From Acidobacteriota bacterium (GTDB lineage Bacteria > Acidobacteriota > Terriglobia > Terriglobales > Acidobacteriaceae), in NCBI GenBank assembly GCA_021810625.1, contig JAJZIJ010000003.1, positions 17,770 through 81,769 on the forward strand: a DNA stretch of 64,000 nt, given 5' to 3'. The translations under genes were made by a program, and so were the position numbers. Shown here piece by piece: positions 48,274 to 57,446 of this stretch. Under the pieces are notes generated by a model, which was not told the DNA's origin, searched no databases, and worked only from the letters and a program-made list of their open reading frames with translations. Each line of letters begins with the position of its first letter. Within the stretch, counting starts at the first letter, position 1.

Positions 48274-48955
48274 GGAGCAACTCCTCTGGCGAACCCAGCG
48301 CGATGGTCTGGCCGGCTTCCAGCAGCAGCACGCGATCCGCCACGCGACGCGCCTGGGCGTGGTCATGCGTCACCCAGACGCAGGTCAGGTGTCGCGCATG
48401 AACCACGGAGGAGAGCAGCCGCTCGATACTTTGTTTGGCAACATCATCCAACGCAGAGGTGGGTTCGTCGAGCAGCAGCACTTCAGGATTGTTGGCCAGC
48501 GCCCGTGCAATGGCCACGCGCTGCGACTCGCCGCCAGAGAGTGTTCGCACATCGCGGCTGGCGTAGTCGGGCAGACCGACCTGCTCCAGCAGCGCCTCAA
48601 TCTGCGCCGCTTCCAACGGCGCGCCACACTGCGTCGGGCCGTACTGAATGTTGGAAGCGACGTTGCCGGGAAACAAATAGGCGCGTTGCATTCCCATGCC
48701 GACGTGGCGGCGCAGTTCTTGCGGCGGCATCGGTCGATAATCCTGCCCGTTTAGCCGAACGGTGCCGGAGGTGGGTTCATCCAGCCGATTCAGCATTCGC
48801 AGCAAGGTGGTTTTGCCAGCGCCGCTCGGCCCAAGAATCGCCAGAACCTGCCCGCGTTCCAGTTGGAACTGGACGTTCTGCACCAGCGGGCGGGCGGGAA
48901 TCTCTCCGGGCGCAATGCGCGTCAGGTGGTCACATTCCAGCGCAGGTGCAGTCAT
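48266..48955 (-). CDS. fetA: ABC transporter ATP-binding protein, FetA type
   Basis: 229 aa from ATG 48955; the frame is open far upstream without similarity. Walker A is GPSGAGKTT, the signature LSGGESQRVAIARALA, Walker B EVLLLDEPTSALD, H-loop VTHDHAQARRV. It pairs with the fetB-like permease immediately downstream. Confidence 0.9.
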   Translation of the reverse strand: MTAPALECDHLTRIAPGEIPARPLVQNVQFQLERGQVLAILGPSGAGKTTLLRMLNRLDEPTSGTVRLNGQDYRPMPPQELRRHVGMGMQRAYLFPGNVASNIQYGPTQCGAPLEAAQIEALLEQVGLPDYASRDVRTLSGGESQRVAIARALANNPEVLLLDEPTSALDDVAKQSIERLLSSVVHARHLTCVWVTHDHAQARRVADRVLLLEAGQTIALGSPEELLRA

Positions 48956-49111
48956 TCCAGCAGGTTCCTTTTGAAACATTTTCGTATACGGCTGGAATGC
49001 GGTAGACGCATTCCTAGTCTTACCGTCTAAACTCCAGTGTAGTGCGCGAGTGGGGTGTCGGTGGCATGGAAAGAATTCCAACATAAAAATAAAGCAGGAG
49101 GTTCTTTGCGA

Positions 49112-49777
49112 ATGAATGCAATTTGGGTACGCAAAACAGTGGGTCTGGCTGCGCTGGCTGCATGTTTGGTTGCGGTGTCCGCGCTGGCGCAGATGGGTGG
49201 CGGGCAAATGGGCGGTGGAGGCATGGGCATGCCCAATCAGGGCAATTTCCCACAGACCCCAGGCAATCCCATGCCAGCGCCGGGCCAACAGCCCCCAGGC
49301 ATGAATATGCCTGGGCAGCAGAACCTTATGAACTCCATGACAAATCAAGATTTTCTTCGCGACATTTCGCAAAATGCGGAGATTGAAACCACGATGAGTC
49401 AGCTTGCCTGGACCAACTCCAGCAATGAGAACATTCAGGTGTTGGCGCAGCATGTGATCGCGGGCCATCAGAAACTGGCGAGTGAGATATCGGATGCCGC
49501 GGCCCGCCACAATCTATCGTTGCCTGATCGACTTCCGGGCAGTGCGCGGAAGGATGAAAAAAAGATGAAGTCCCTTACAGCCAGAAATTTTGATGGCGCG
49601 TACCTGAAGCGACTCCATCACTATGTGCAGAAGGATCAGAACAGCGCCAAACAGGCGCTCTCGTCGGCAGATACTCCGGATATGCGACAGTTGGCGATGG
49701 AAATACAGAGCCAGGCGGAGGATATCTCGAAACAAATGGAGGATGTATCCAAGGCGGAGAATATCTCACTCAAGTAG
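49112..49777 (+). CDS. Secreted DUF4142 protein
   Basis: 221 aa from ATG 49112, preceded by AGGAGG (49096-49101). A signal peptide is followed by a Gly/Met/Pro/Gln-rich low-complexity stretch (about residues 27-75) and then a ferritin-like helical DUF4142 domain (FLRDISQNAEIETTMSQLAWTNSSNENIQVLAQHVIAGHQKL, later YLKRLHHYVQKDQ). Periplasmic; such proteins often contain His-rich helices and occur with stress genes, but no function is known. Confidence 0.88.
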   Translation: MNAIWVRKTVGLAALAACLVAVSALAQMGGGQMGGGGMGMPNQGNFPQTPGNPMPAPGQQPPGMNMPGQQNLMNSMTNQDFLRDISQNAEIETTMSQLAWTNSSNENIQVLAQHVIAGHQKLASEISDAAARHNLSLPDRLPGSARKDEKKMKSLTARNFDGAYLKRLHHYVQKDQNSAKQALSSADTPDMRQLAMEIQSQAEDISKQMEDVSKAENISLK

Positions 49778-49802
49778 CTGAGAAGCCGTACAATCAGCCT
49801 GT

Positions 49803-50657
49803 ATGCCCGATGCAGCCTGCACGTATCCCGCTTCTACGATTGCGCCCTTCGCCGTGAACGGAAGATGGCGGCGGGCGCGTGTTTCCGGCCTGGCCGCGCT
49901 GCTGCTTTGCCTCGCGGTTATAGCCGGGGCCATTCCTGCGCTTGCGGAGCGCATCGCCGACCTGCAACCGACGGGCTACGTCAATGACTTTGCCGGAGTT
50001 CTGTCGCCAGCCACGCGCAGCCAACTGGAAAGGCTCTGTACAGAGGTCGATCAACAGGCCCACGCGCAGATTGCCGTGGTCACAGTTCACACCACGGGCG
50101 ACGATTCCATCGACGACTTTGCCACGCGCCTGGAAGAGAAGTGGAAGGTCGGGCCGAAAGGTTCGGATCGCGGCATTCTTTTGATTCTTGCCACCGACGA
50201 CCATCATTATCGTTTCGAGGTTGGCTACGGGCTGGAATCCATTTTGCCCGATGGCAAAGTGGGCGACATTGGTCGGCGCATGGTTCCCTATCTTCGTCAA
50301 AACGATTACGACAGCGCCGTGACTCTGGGCGTACAGAGCGTGGCTCAGACCATCGCCGACGATGCGCGTGTCACGCTGGACGCGGCCTCCGCGCAAGCTC
50401 CTGCGGCGCGGCAACATCAACCGCTGCGTTTGGCGCGCGATTTATTTCTTGCGGCGATGGCGCTGCTGATTTTCCTATGGCTCATGCGTTCCGGGCCTAA
50501 TGGGCTGGCAGGATTTCTGCTGGGCATGATTCTGGGAAATATCCTAGGTGGGGGCGGCGGCGGTGGTGGCGGCTTTGGCGATGGAGAAGGCGGCGGTGGA
50601 TTCGGCGGGTTTGGTGGAGGTGGCTCCGGCGGTGGAGGAGCTTCCGGTGGTTGGTAA
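49803..50657 (+). CDS. TPM-domain membrane protein (YgcG-like)
   Basis: 284 aa. A signal/membrane segment (LAALLLCLAVIAGAIPALA) precedes a TPM domain (GYVNDFAGVLSPATRSQLERL, IAVVTVHTTGDDSIDDFATRLEEKWKVG, GILLILATDDHHYRFEVGYGLE). One more helix (LFLAAMALLIFLWLM) follows, then a Gly-rich C-terminus with long Gly runs. TPM domains act in plant photosystem repair; bacterial members are uncharacterised. It is followed 48 bases later by a lemA gene, the usual partner. Confidence 0.88.
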   Translation: MPDAACTYPASTIAPFAVNGRWRRARVSGLAALLLCLAVIAGAIPALAERIADLQPTGYVNDFAGVLSPATRSQLERLCTEVDQQAHAQIAVVTVHTTGDDSIDDFATRLEEKWKVGPKGSDRGILLILATDDHHYRFEVGYGLESILPDGKVGDIGRRMVPYLRQNDYDSAVTLGVQSVAQTIADDARVTLDAASAQAPAARQHQPLRLARDLFLAAMALLIFLWLMRSGPNGLAGFLLGMILGNILGGGGGGGGGFGDGEGGGGFGGFGGGGSGGGGASGGW

Positions 50658-50705
50658 ACACACGGCAATATATTCTGCAGAAAGAACACGGAGACAACAG
50701 ACGAT

Positions 50706-51299
50706 ATGAAACGAGCAGCAATCGTAATTCTCTTATTTGTGTTGGTGGTGGCGGCGGTGGGAATGCTGGTGTTTGGCAGCTATATCTCCGCAAAAAACCA
50801 GATGATTGCCCAAAATGAACAGGTGAAGACCTCGTGGTCGCAGGTGGAAATCGTACTCCAGCGGCGCGCCGATCTGATCCCAAACCTGGTGGCAACGGTG
50901 CAGGGCTATGCCAAGCAGGAGCAGACCGTCTTTGGCGACATTGCCAATGCGCGGGCCGCGCTTTTGTCTGCCAAGACCCCCGCCTCCAAGATCGCCGCAA
51001 ATGGGCAGATGGATGGCGCGTTGGGACGCTTGCTGGCGATCTCAGAAAACTACCCGCAGTTGCGCTCGAATGAAAATTTTTTACGCCTGCAAGATGAGCT
51101 GGCCGGAACGGAGAATCGCATCGCGGTGGAGCGGCGTCGTTACAACGAAACACTGCGCGATTACAACACGTTCATCCTGCAATTTCCCAACAGCGTTTGG
51201 GCTGGAATTGCCGGATTTCATCGCAATAACGACTACTTTGAGGCCAGTCCAGGGTCGCAGCAGGTTCCCAAGGTGGATTTCTCCGGGACGGCAAAATAG
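50706..51299 (+). CDS. lemA: LemA family protein
   Basis: 197 aa. One N-terminal membrane helix (AIVILLFVLVVAAVGMLVFGSYI) is followed by the LemA helical bundle: QNEQVKTSWSQVEIVLQRRADLIPNLVATVQGYAKQE, LGRLLAISENYPQLRSNENFLRLQDELAGTENRIAVERRRYNE and LQFPNSVWAGIAGF. Membrane-anchored with the bundle outside. Found with TPM proteins across bacteria. A strong terminator follows. Confidence 0.94.
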   Translation: MKRAAIVILLFVLVVAAVGMLVFGSYISAKNQMIAQNEQVKTSWSQVEIVLQRRADLIPNLVATVQGYAKQEQTVFGDIANARAALLSAKTPASKIAANGQMDGALGRLLAISENYPQLRSNENFLRLQDELAGTENRIAVERRRYNETLRDYNTFILQFPNSVWAGIAGFHRNNDYFEASPGSQQVPKVDFSGTAK

Positions 51300-51341
51300 C
51301 GCCACGGGCGATGGCGCAGCCGGAGTTGTAATGGAGAACAG

Positions 51342-51372
51342 AAAAAGCCGGGCGCGTGGCGCCCGGCTTTTT
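51342..51372. terminator. Bidirectional terminator between lemA and the STAS gene
   Basis: A perfect 14-bp stem (aaaaagccgggcgc with gcgcccggcttttt, 3-base loop) carries A and T tracts on its two sides, so it can stop transcription from both convergent genes. Confidence 0.92.
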
Positions 51373-51386
51373 CCGTTGTTGGAATG

Positions 51387-51734
51387 CTATTTTTTGAACG
51401 ATCTGATGGCAGCGACCTCATCGTCCTGGATATCGAAGATGGTGACCAATTTGGTGATTTGCAGCAGGCCCTGAACGTTATTGGTCAGCTTGAGCAGCTT
51501 CAGCTCTCCGCCCTGGTTCCGCACGGTGGTAAAGGCGCTGACCATCTCGCCAAGACCGGAACTGTCAATGTAGCTTACCTCTGCCAGGTTCAGCAGAATG
51601 TGCTTGGAACCCTTGCTGCTGAGGTCGCGAACGGTGTTGCGAAGCTGCACACTGCCTTCGCCCAACGTGATGCGACCGCTGAGGTCGAGAATGGCGACGC
51701 CATCCACCTGGCGGGTATGTATTTTCATGCTCAT
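51387..51734 (-). CDS. STAS-domain anti-sigma factor antagonist
   Basis: 115 aa. A SpoIIAA/RsbV-type STAS domain: AILDLSGRITLGEGSVQLRNTV, then ILLNLAEVSYIDSSGLGEMVSAFTTVRNQGGELKLLKLTNNVQGLLQIT. The Ser in DSSG is the expected phosphorylation site. When unphosphorylated it would bind the kinase-like anti-sigma factor encoded 12 bases upstream and release a sigma factor. No sigma factor gene is adjacent. Confidence 0.92.
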   Translation of the reverse strand: MSMKIHTRQVDGVAILDLSGRITLGEGSVQLRNTVRDLSSKGSKHILLNLAEVSYIDSSGLGEMVSAFTTVRNQGGELKLLKLTNNVQGLLQITKLVTIFDIQDDEVAAIRSFKK

Positions 51735-51746
51735 GGGAAATTCTCC

Positions 51747-52187
51747 TTATGTGCCCGTCTGGGCGGAAGCGAAATGTTTGATGAGGGTCAACTCTGTGCC
51801 TGGGTGCAACTGTTTGAAGTGTACCTCGTCCATGAACGAACGGATGAGGAAAATACCCCGTCCGGAGCCGCTCAGGAGATTCTCTGGGGCGCACGGGTCG
51901 GTTACGGTGGAGGGATACGGCCCGTCGCCTTGATCGGAGATGCGAATAATCAGCGCTGTGCCGGTGTTTTCAAAGGATGCCGTGATCTTTTTTTGTACAT
52001 CGTAGGCATTCCCATGCAGGACGGCATTTACAGCCGCTTCCCGCACAGCCATCGCGACCTGAAACACGGCGTTTTCATCCAGTCCCGCCTTCCGCGCGAG
52101 TTCCTCCGCAGTATGTTCCACCTTGTTTACACTCTCCAGAGAAGAGTCCAACGTATAGGTAAATCGGTCTGCGCTCAAATCCGCCAT
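51747..52187 (-). CDS. RsbW-like ATP-binding anti-sigma factor/serine kinase
   Basis: 146 aa GHKL ATPase. The N box is VREAAVNAVLHGN, the G1 box is SDQGDGPYP and G2 is GSGRGIFLIRSFMDEV. It would phosphorylate the neighbouring STAS protein and bind a sigma factor. It is the first gene of the two-gene minus-strand operon. Could equally belong to a partner-switch that controls another protein. Confidence 0.9.
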   Translation of the reverse strand: MADLSADRFTYTLDSSLESVNKVEHTAEELARKAGLDENAVFQVAMAVREAAVNAVLHGNAYDVQKKITASFENTGTALIIRISDQGDGPYPSTVTDPCAPENLLSGSGRGIFLIRSFMDEVHFKQLHPGTELTLIKHFASAQTGT

Positions 52188-52426
52188 GTGTCTTTTGGAC
52201 TACCCACTTTTCCAGATGAAAACGGCTGCTTGCAGAATAAAGTAAAAACACCGTCCGTATCGGCAGTTTGCTTGTCGCTCCGGGGCTGTGTCAAGAAGCG
52301 CCGGGACACGGGCATTTTTTTTGAGAGGAGGCAGCCGTTCTATGGCAGGGTGCGGTACTCTTCAGGGGAAGGATTGCGCGGGTATCATCATAGAAGCACG
52401 AATTCTCTGGCGGGATAACGATCTCA

Positions 52427-53713
52427 ATGCATATGACAGACAACATGCGCGTACACCTGTCGCTCCTTCAAGGGGTGCCGATGGTCGATGCCGCAGGCCG
52501 GAGGATCGGGCGCTTGCGCGAAATTGCGGTCGCTCCGGGGGCAGATTCAGAGATTGTCTCCGCGCTGATTGTTGACAAAAAGAATGGCCTCTGGGGACGG
52601 AACGGCGGCAAGCTGGAACTTCAGGCCGTTGTTCCCAATGGAGTCAGGCTGACTTCATCCGGCACTTTGCAGTTGCTGGATGCCACCGCAGTTCGCCCTT
52701 TCAGCACCGCCGAAGCCTTTCTGCTGCTGGAGCGAGACCTGATGGATCAGCAGATCATCGACGTTCACGGGCGCAAAGTCGTCCGGGTGAACGATGTTGG
52801 ATTGCTATGGTCGCAGCAGGAAAGCGGGGGCGCAATATATACGGTGGAAGTCGAGGTGGGCACGCGAGGAGCGGTGCGCCGCCTGCTGAAAGGATTTGTC
52901 CCCAAGGGAATGGTGGATCGGATTGCCGCGCATTTTCCATCGCGGGTCATTCCCTGGAAGTTTGTTGATCTTATCGAGGTCGATCCGGCGCGGCGCGTTC
53001 GTTTGAAGATTGACCATGAGCGACTGGCTCGACTTCATCCCTCTGATATTGCCGATATTTTGGAAGACTTGGCTCCAGCCCAGCGGCGGGCCGTGTTTAC
53101 AACGCTGGATGAAGAAGTTGCCGCCGAAGCGCTCGAAGAGGTGGATCCAAAATTTCAGAAATCGTTGGTCGAAGCGCTTGGCTCCGAGCATATGGCCGAC
53201 ATCATTGAAGAGATGGATCCCGGGGCGGCTGCCGACCTGCTGGCCGAGCTTCCAGAGGATCGCTCCGAAGCCATTCTCGAAGAGATGGAGCCGGAGGAGC
53301 GGCAGGAGGTCGAAGAGCTTCTGGAGTTTAGGGAAAACTCCGCCGCAGGCCGCATGACCACGCACTACGTTGCTGTCCCGGAGACGGCAACCGTTGCCGA
53401 GGCGGTCGAAGCGCTGCGCGTCTTTGAGGATGATCCAGGGACGGTGACGGAGCTATATCTGACCAACGAAACGGGCATCCTGACCGGCGTGGTGCCGCTG
53501 GCGCGTTTGGTCTTGGCCAAGCCGGAGACGCATGTTCAGGTGCTGGCCAACGCCAGCGTGGTGAACTGCAATACCAAGGCGCACCAGAAGGAAGTCGCGG
53601 AGTTGTTCGACAAATATAATCTGCACGCTTTGCCTGTCATTGACGAGACGCACAGGCTGGTGGGCGTGGTGCAGGCCGACCATGTGATTGCCTTCCTGCG
53701 GGATGCCGAATGA
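52427..53713 (+). CDS. Soluble MgtE_N/CBS-domain protein with PRC-barrel-like N-terminus
   Basis: 428 aa. Residues 5-180 look like two PRC-barrel-type beta modules (GRRIGRLREIAV, GRKVVRVNDVGLLW). Residues 195-305 are the MgtE N-domain superhelix (LHPSDIADILEDL, EEVDPKFQKSLVEALGSEHMADIIEEMDPGAAADLLAELPEDRSEAILEEME), and residues 310-428 are a CBS pair (AGRMTTHYVAVPETATVAEAVEALR, YNLHALPVIDETHRLVGVVQADH). The MgtE membrane channel is missing, so it is probably a divalent-cation sensor acting on another transporter, plausibly the Nramp protein at 57.4 kb. Confidence 0.88.
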   Translation: MHMTDNMRVHLSLLQGVPMVDAAGRRIGRLREIAVAPGADSEIVSALIVDKKNGLWGRNGGKLELQAVVPNGVRLTSSGTLQLLDATAVRPFSTAEAFLLLERDLMDQQIIDVHGRKVVRVNDVGLLWSQQESGGAIYTVEVEVGTRGAVRRLLKGFVPKGMVDRIAAHFPSRVIPWKFVDLIEVDPARRVRLKIDHERLARLHPSDIADILEDLAPAQRRAVFTTLDEEVAAEALEEVDPKFQKSLVEALGSEHMADIIEEMDPGAAADLLAELPEDRSEAILEEMEPEERQEVEELLEFRENSAAGRMTTHYVAVPETATVAEAVEALRVFEDDPGTVTELYLTNETGILTGVVPLARLVLAKPETHVQVLANASVVNCNTKAHQKEVAELFDKYNLHALPVIDETHRLVGVVQADHVIAFLRDAE

Positions 53714-54801
53714 TGGATGCTTCGATGACTGCAACGCGGCCTCTGCGGATTCTCTACGTTGCGGCCATGTGCCGCGGCTGGTACGGCGCTTATCGCAAGC
53801 TGAGTCTGGAGCGACTGGGCCATACCGTGATTCCGCTCGACCCGGATCGTTTTCAGAATGTCGGCAATGCGCTTACCCGACGCATCTATCTTCGGCTGCA
53901 AATGGGCGCGCCGGTCACGCAGATGAATACCGCTGTTTTGGAGTTGGCGCAGCAGCATCGCGTCGATCTGGTCTGGTTCGACAAGCCGCTCTGGATTCGC
54001 ATTGCGACCTTGCGCCGTTTGCGCCAGATGGGTATCGCCACCGTCGATTACACGATCGACAATCCCTTTGGCCCACGCAACGATCCCGGCTTTGGCCTGT
54101 ATATTCGCGCCATCCCGGAGTACGACCTGCATGTGCAGCAGCGCGATGTGAGCGTGCAGGCTTACTTGGCGCGGGGAGCGCGCCGCATGGTCAAGGTGCA
54201 GACGGCCTTTGAGCCGACCGTGCATTTTCCGCCGCCGCCGGGATGGTCGGATCGCGACCGCACGCGGCAGGTTTCATTTATTGGAACTCCCTATGACGAC
54301 CGCGCGAATTTCCTGACTTCCCTATGGCGAGAGTATGGATTGCCGATTACCATCTCCGGCCCGTCGATTTGGAAGCGCAAGCTCGCGAAAGATGCCCGCG
54401 CTGCGCTCTATCCCAGGGATGGCGAACTATATGATGCCGAGTATCGCGAGGGCATTTGGAGGTCGCGCATCAATTTGAGTTTCCTGACCCACGGCAATCA
54501 GGACGAGTACACGCACAAGAGCTTTGAGATTGCGGCCTGCGGCGGATTCCTGCTGGCCGAGCGGTGCGTGGGACATCTGGAACGCTTTGTCGAGGATGAG
54601 GAGGCGGTCTTTTTTTCCGACAGGAAAGAGTGCGCGGCAAAGATATGCGCGTATCTTGACGACGAGCCTGCGCGCCAAAGAATTGCCGCTGCGGGACAAC
54701 GTCGCGCCGTTGCGTCGGGATACGACAACGACACGCAGATGCGAAAAATATTTTCGGTGGTGGAAGAGATCCTTCCCGTCGTTCGCGAGAGGCTTGCGTG
54801 A
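53710..54801 (+). CDS. CgeB-like glycosyltransferase
   Basis: 363 aa, ATG overlapping the previous stop by 4 bases. The N-terminal Rossmann-like part (LRILYVAAMCRGWYGAYRKLSLERLGHTVI) and the C-terminal block (INLSFLTHGNQDEYTHKSFEIAACGGFLLAERCVGHLERFVEDEEAVFFSD) are the pattern of CgeB/Glycos_transf_1_2 proteins, including the conserved E of KSFEIAACGG. A GT-B enzyme of unknown donor and acceptor. Coupled by overlaps to the MgtE_N protein before it and the oxidoreductase after it. Confidence 0.85.
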   Translation: MMDASMTATRPLRILYVAAMCRGWYGAYRKLSLERLGHTVIPLDPDRFQNVGNALTRRIYLRLQMGAPVTQMNTAVLELAQQHRVDLVWFDKPLWIRIATLRRLRQMGIATVDYTIDNPFGPRNDPGFGLYIRAIPEYDLHVQQRDVSVQAYLARGARRMVKVQTAFEPTVHFPPPPGWSDRDRTRQVSFIGTPYDDRANFLTSLWREYGLPITISGPSIWKRKLAKDARAALYPRDGELYDAEYREGIWRSRINLSFLTHGNQDEYTHKSFEIAACGGFLLAERCVGHLERFVEDEEAVFFSDRKECAAKICAYLDDEPARQRIAAAGQRRAVASGYDNDTQMRKIFSVVEEILPVVRERLA

Positions 54802-56378
54802 TCTGCGATCTTGCACAGGACGGGCAAATTCCATCGTTTGCCGCCGACGTTTGTATTGTGGGTGCAGGAGCGGCGGGCATCACGCTGGCTGTGGAACTGG
54901 TGCGGCAGGGCAAGCGAGTGTTGCTGCTGGAAAGCGGGGGCAGGGAACTGGAAGAAGATGTCCAGAGGTTGAATCTCTGCGAAAAAAAAGGCCACCCGCT
55001 GAAGGCCCCGCATCCGGGCCGCTTTCGCGTTCTGGGCGGAACGACTACGCGCTGGGGCGGGCAGATATTGGAGATGCAGGAGCAGGATTTTGAGGCTCAT
55101 GCCGCAGTGCCGGGTAGTGGCTGGCCGATCCAGAAATCCACGCTCCAGCCGTATTACCAGCGTGCCCTGCACGCCGAAGGTTTGATCCCCGTGCTACAAG
55201 CCGATGAAGAGGTGTGGCGGCGAGCGGGGGTATCCATGCCGGTCTTTGGCGAAGGAATTGTTTCCTATTTAACTCGCTGGTGTCCAGAGCCAAATTTTTT
55301 TCGTTTACATCGCGAACTGTTCGGCTCGCCCAATCTCTGCGTGGTGCTGCACGCAACGGCCTGCGCGGTGTTGCTCGATGCCGAAGGACGCACCGTCGTT
55401 GGCATCCGCTGCCGGGATTTATCGGGCAAAGAACGCGTCTTCCACGCGCAGAAATACGTCCTCTGCCTGGGCATGATGGAAACCATCAACCTTCTTCTGC
55501 AACCGCTGGAGAATGGGCGGGCGGCTCCTTGGCAACAAAACAAATGGCTGGGGCAACATGTGCAAAGCCATATTGATTACAACGCTGCCAAGATTGTTCC
55601 CGTTGATCCGCAACGACTGGCGCAGATATTTTCCAGCATCTATCTCAATGGCAGGAAGTACCACCCGAAGCTTTACCTGGATGCACAGGCGCAACGCAAA
55701 GATGGAATTTTTAGTATTGCGGGCACCATCACCTGCATCAGTCGCATGGAGAGCGAAGTGCGCCAGATGAAGGTGGCAGCGCGTAATCTGCTGCGCGGAA
55801 ATATATCTGCGCTCGGCTGGCGTGATGTAAAGCAGGCGTTTTTGCTGTGGCCGATTTTGTTGCGCGTTGGGTATAACTATCTCGCGCATCATCGCGCCTA
55901 TTGGCCTGCGAATGCAACGTACTGGCTGCGCGTGCATTGTGAACAGGAGCCGCTGTCGGCCAGCAGCATCACGTTGTCTGCTGAGCGCAATGCGCTGGGC
56001 ATGTTTCGTTCGCGCTTGGATTGGCACATTTCTCCGTTGGAGTGGAAGACCATCCAGAAATTTACTGCAATGGCGCAGCGCGCTTTGGAAGATGCAGGGC
56101 TGGCCACGCTGAAAGTCCAGCCAGAGCTGGCGTTGGAAGACGGCTATCGCAGCGTGACCTTTGACGACAGCTACCACTGGGCAGGTGGCACGCGCATGGC
56201 CGCATCCGCCGCCGATGGCGTGGTCGATCTAAATCTAAAGCTGCATGGCGTTCGGAACGCTTATGTGTGCAGTTCCTCTGTTTTTCCCACCTCCGGCTTC
56301 GCCAACCCAGTGCATACGCTGCTGGCGCTGACGCTGCGGTTGGCCGATCATCTGGCGGGGATGGAATCCAGTGTCTAA
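54798..56378 (+). CDS. GMC-type FAD-dependent oxidoreductase
   Basis: 526 aa from GTG 54798 (GTGA overlap). The FAD-binding dinucleotide fold is VCIVGAGAAGITLAVELVRQGKRVLLLESGG. GGTTTRWGGQ is the second FAD contact, and the C-terminal GMC motif (HWAGGTRMAASAADGVVDLNLKLHGVRNAYVCSSSVFPTSGFANPVHTLLAL) carries the putative catalytic His. GMC enzymes oxidise alcohols, often sugar hydroxyls. With a glycosyltransferase and an aldo/keto reductase in one operon, sugar or cyclitol oxidation is a reasonable guess. Confidence 0.9.
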   Translation: MICDLAQDGQIPSFAADVCIVGAGAAGITLAVELVRQGKRVLLLESGGRELEEDVQRLNLCEKKGHPLKAPHPGRFRVLGGTTTRWGGQILEMQEQDFEAHAAVPGSGWPIQKSTLQPYYQRALHAEGLIPVLQADEEVWRRAGVSMPVFGEGIVSYLTRWCPEPNFFRLHRELFGSPNLCVVLHATACAVLLDAEGRTVVGIRCRDLSGKERVFHAQKYVLCLGMMETINLLLQPLENGRAAPWQQNKWLGQHVQSHIDYNAAKIVPVDPQRLAQIFSSIYLNGRKYHPKLYLDAQAQRKDGIFSIAGTITCISRMESEVRQMKVAARNLLRGNISALGWRDVKQAFLLWPILLRVGYNYLAHHRAYWPANATYWLRVHCEQEPLSASSITLSAERNALGMFRSRLDWHISPLEWKTIQKFTAMAQRALEDAGLATLKVQPELALEDGYRSVTFDDSYHWAGGTRMAASAADGVVDLNLKLHGVRNAYVCSSSVFPTSGFANPVHTLLALTLRLADHLAGMESSV

Positions 56379-57381
56379 CGCGCTGCCACAGATCGCGCTG
56401 GCCGATACCGGACGCGCCACTACGCAATTGGGCTTTGGCTGCTCTGGACTCATGGGTGGCATCAGCGAGCGGGAATCGCTGCGTCTTCTGGAGACCGCCT
56501 ACGACGCGGGCATTCGTCACTTTGATGTTGCGCCTTCTTATGGTCACGGGGCGGCGGAGCGCTGCCTGGGAAAATTTATGCGTGGCAAGAGCCAGCAGGT
56601 GACGATCACAACAAAGTACGGAATTCTTCCGCCGCAACACACCGGAATGTTGGAGATGGCAAGAAAGTTTGCGCGGCCTGTTGTGCGTTTGACAGCGAAG
56701 CGGTTGCCCGCGATTCGTCAGCGCGTGGCAAGCGCTGCTGCGGGACTCAAAGGCCGCGCAAATTTTTCTGTGGCCGAGGCCAGGGGGTCGCTCAATCACA
56801 GCCTGCGTGAGCTGGGGCTGGAGCGGATTGATCTGTGGTTGCTGCATGAAGCGACGGCGGCGGACATGGGGGATGGCGCTCTGTTGGAGTTTTTGCAGGA
56901 GCAGGTTCGGCTGGGTCGCATCGGGACGTTTGGCATTGGCAGCGATGCGGGCAGCATCCCCGCGCTTTGGGAGCAGCAGCGCGACTATTGTCGTGTGCTT
57001 CAATTCGAGTGGCCGGGGTTTGCCGCCGCGCTATCTTCGTATCCCGGAGCGTTTCTGATCCATCATCGCGTCTTGAACGAGAATTTTTTCCAATTGTCGG
57101 CGATGTTGGAGCAGGATAAGCGTCTGCGGCAACGCTGGTCGGAGTTTGTTGATCTCGATCTCACCGACCGCAAAAATCTTGCCGCATTGCTGGTAAAAGC
57201 GGCGCTGTTCGCGCATCCTGACCGGATTGTGTTATTTTCCTCTCGTACCCCTGCGCATATTTTGGCCAATGTTGGCGCTGCCGGGGACGCAGGTTGGAAT
57301 GATCGCGCAGAACGTTTTCGAGAGATGATTCTTCACAGAGATATCGGTCAGTCCGATATTCACCAACCCCGTAACGGTTGA
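56371..57381 (+). CDS. Aldo/keto reductase
   Basis: 336 aa from GTG 56371, overlapping the GMC stop by 8 bases. The catalytic set is visible: Asp in HFDVAPSYGHG, Tyr in the same motif, Lys in TTKYGI, His in WLLHEATA. NADP-dependent carbonyl reduction is expected. RIGTFGIGSDAGSIPAL matches the AKR strand 6-7 region. A charged insert near residue 100 (RKFARPVVRLTAKRLP) is unusual. It may reduce what the GMC enzyme oxidises, giving a net epimerisation or isomerisation. Confidence 0.88.
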   Translation: MSNALPQIALADTGRATTQLGFGCSGLMGGISERESLRLLETAYDAGIRHFDVAPSYGHGAAERCLGKFMRGKSQQVTITTKYGILPPQHTGMLEMARKFARPVVRLTAKRLPAIRQRVASAAAGLKGRANFSVAEARGSLNHSLRELGLERIDLWLLHEATAADMGDGALLEFLQEQVRLGRIGTFGIGSDAGSIPALWEQQRDYCRVLQFEWPGFAAALSSYPGAFLIHHRVLNENFFQLSAMLEQDKRLRQRWSEFVDLDLTDRKNLAALLVKAALFAHPDRIVLFSSRTPAHILANVGAAGDAGWNDRAERFREMILHRDIGQSDIHQPRNG

Positions 57382-57446
57382 ACTTTTTTCCAGGTTCCAC
57401 CATTCGTGTATGTTCATCCGGTAGCATAGAACGTCCAAGCGAGGAA

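Noticed and set aside
50540..50655. Gly-codon repeat run, considered as a microsatellite
   Set aside because: It is the Gly-rich tail common to TPM-domain proteins; the units are irregular.
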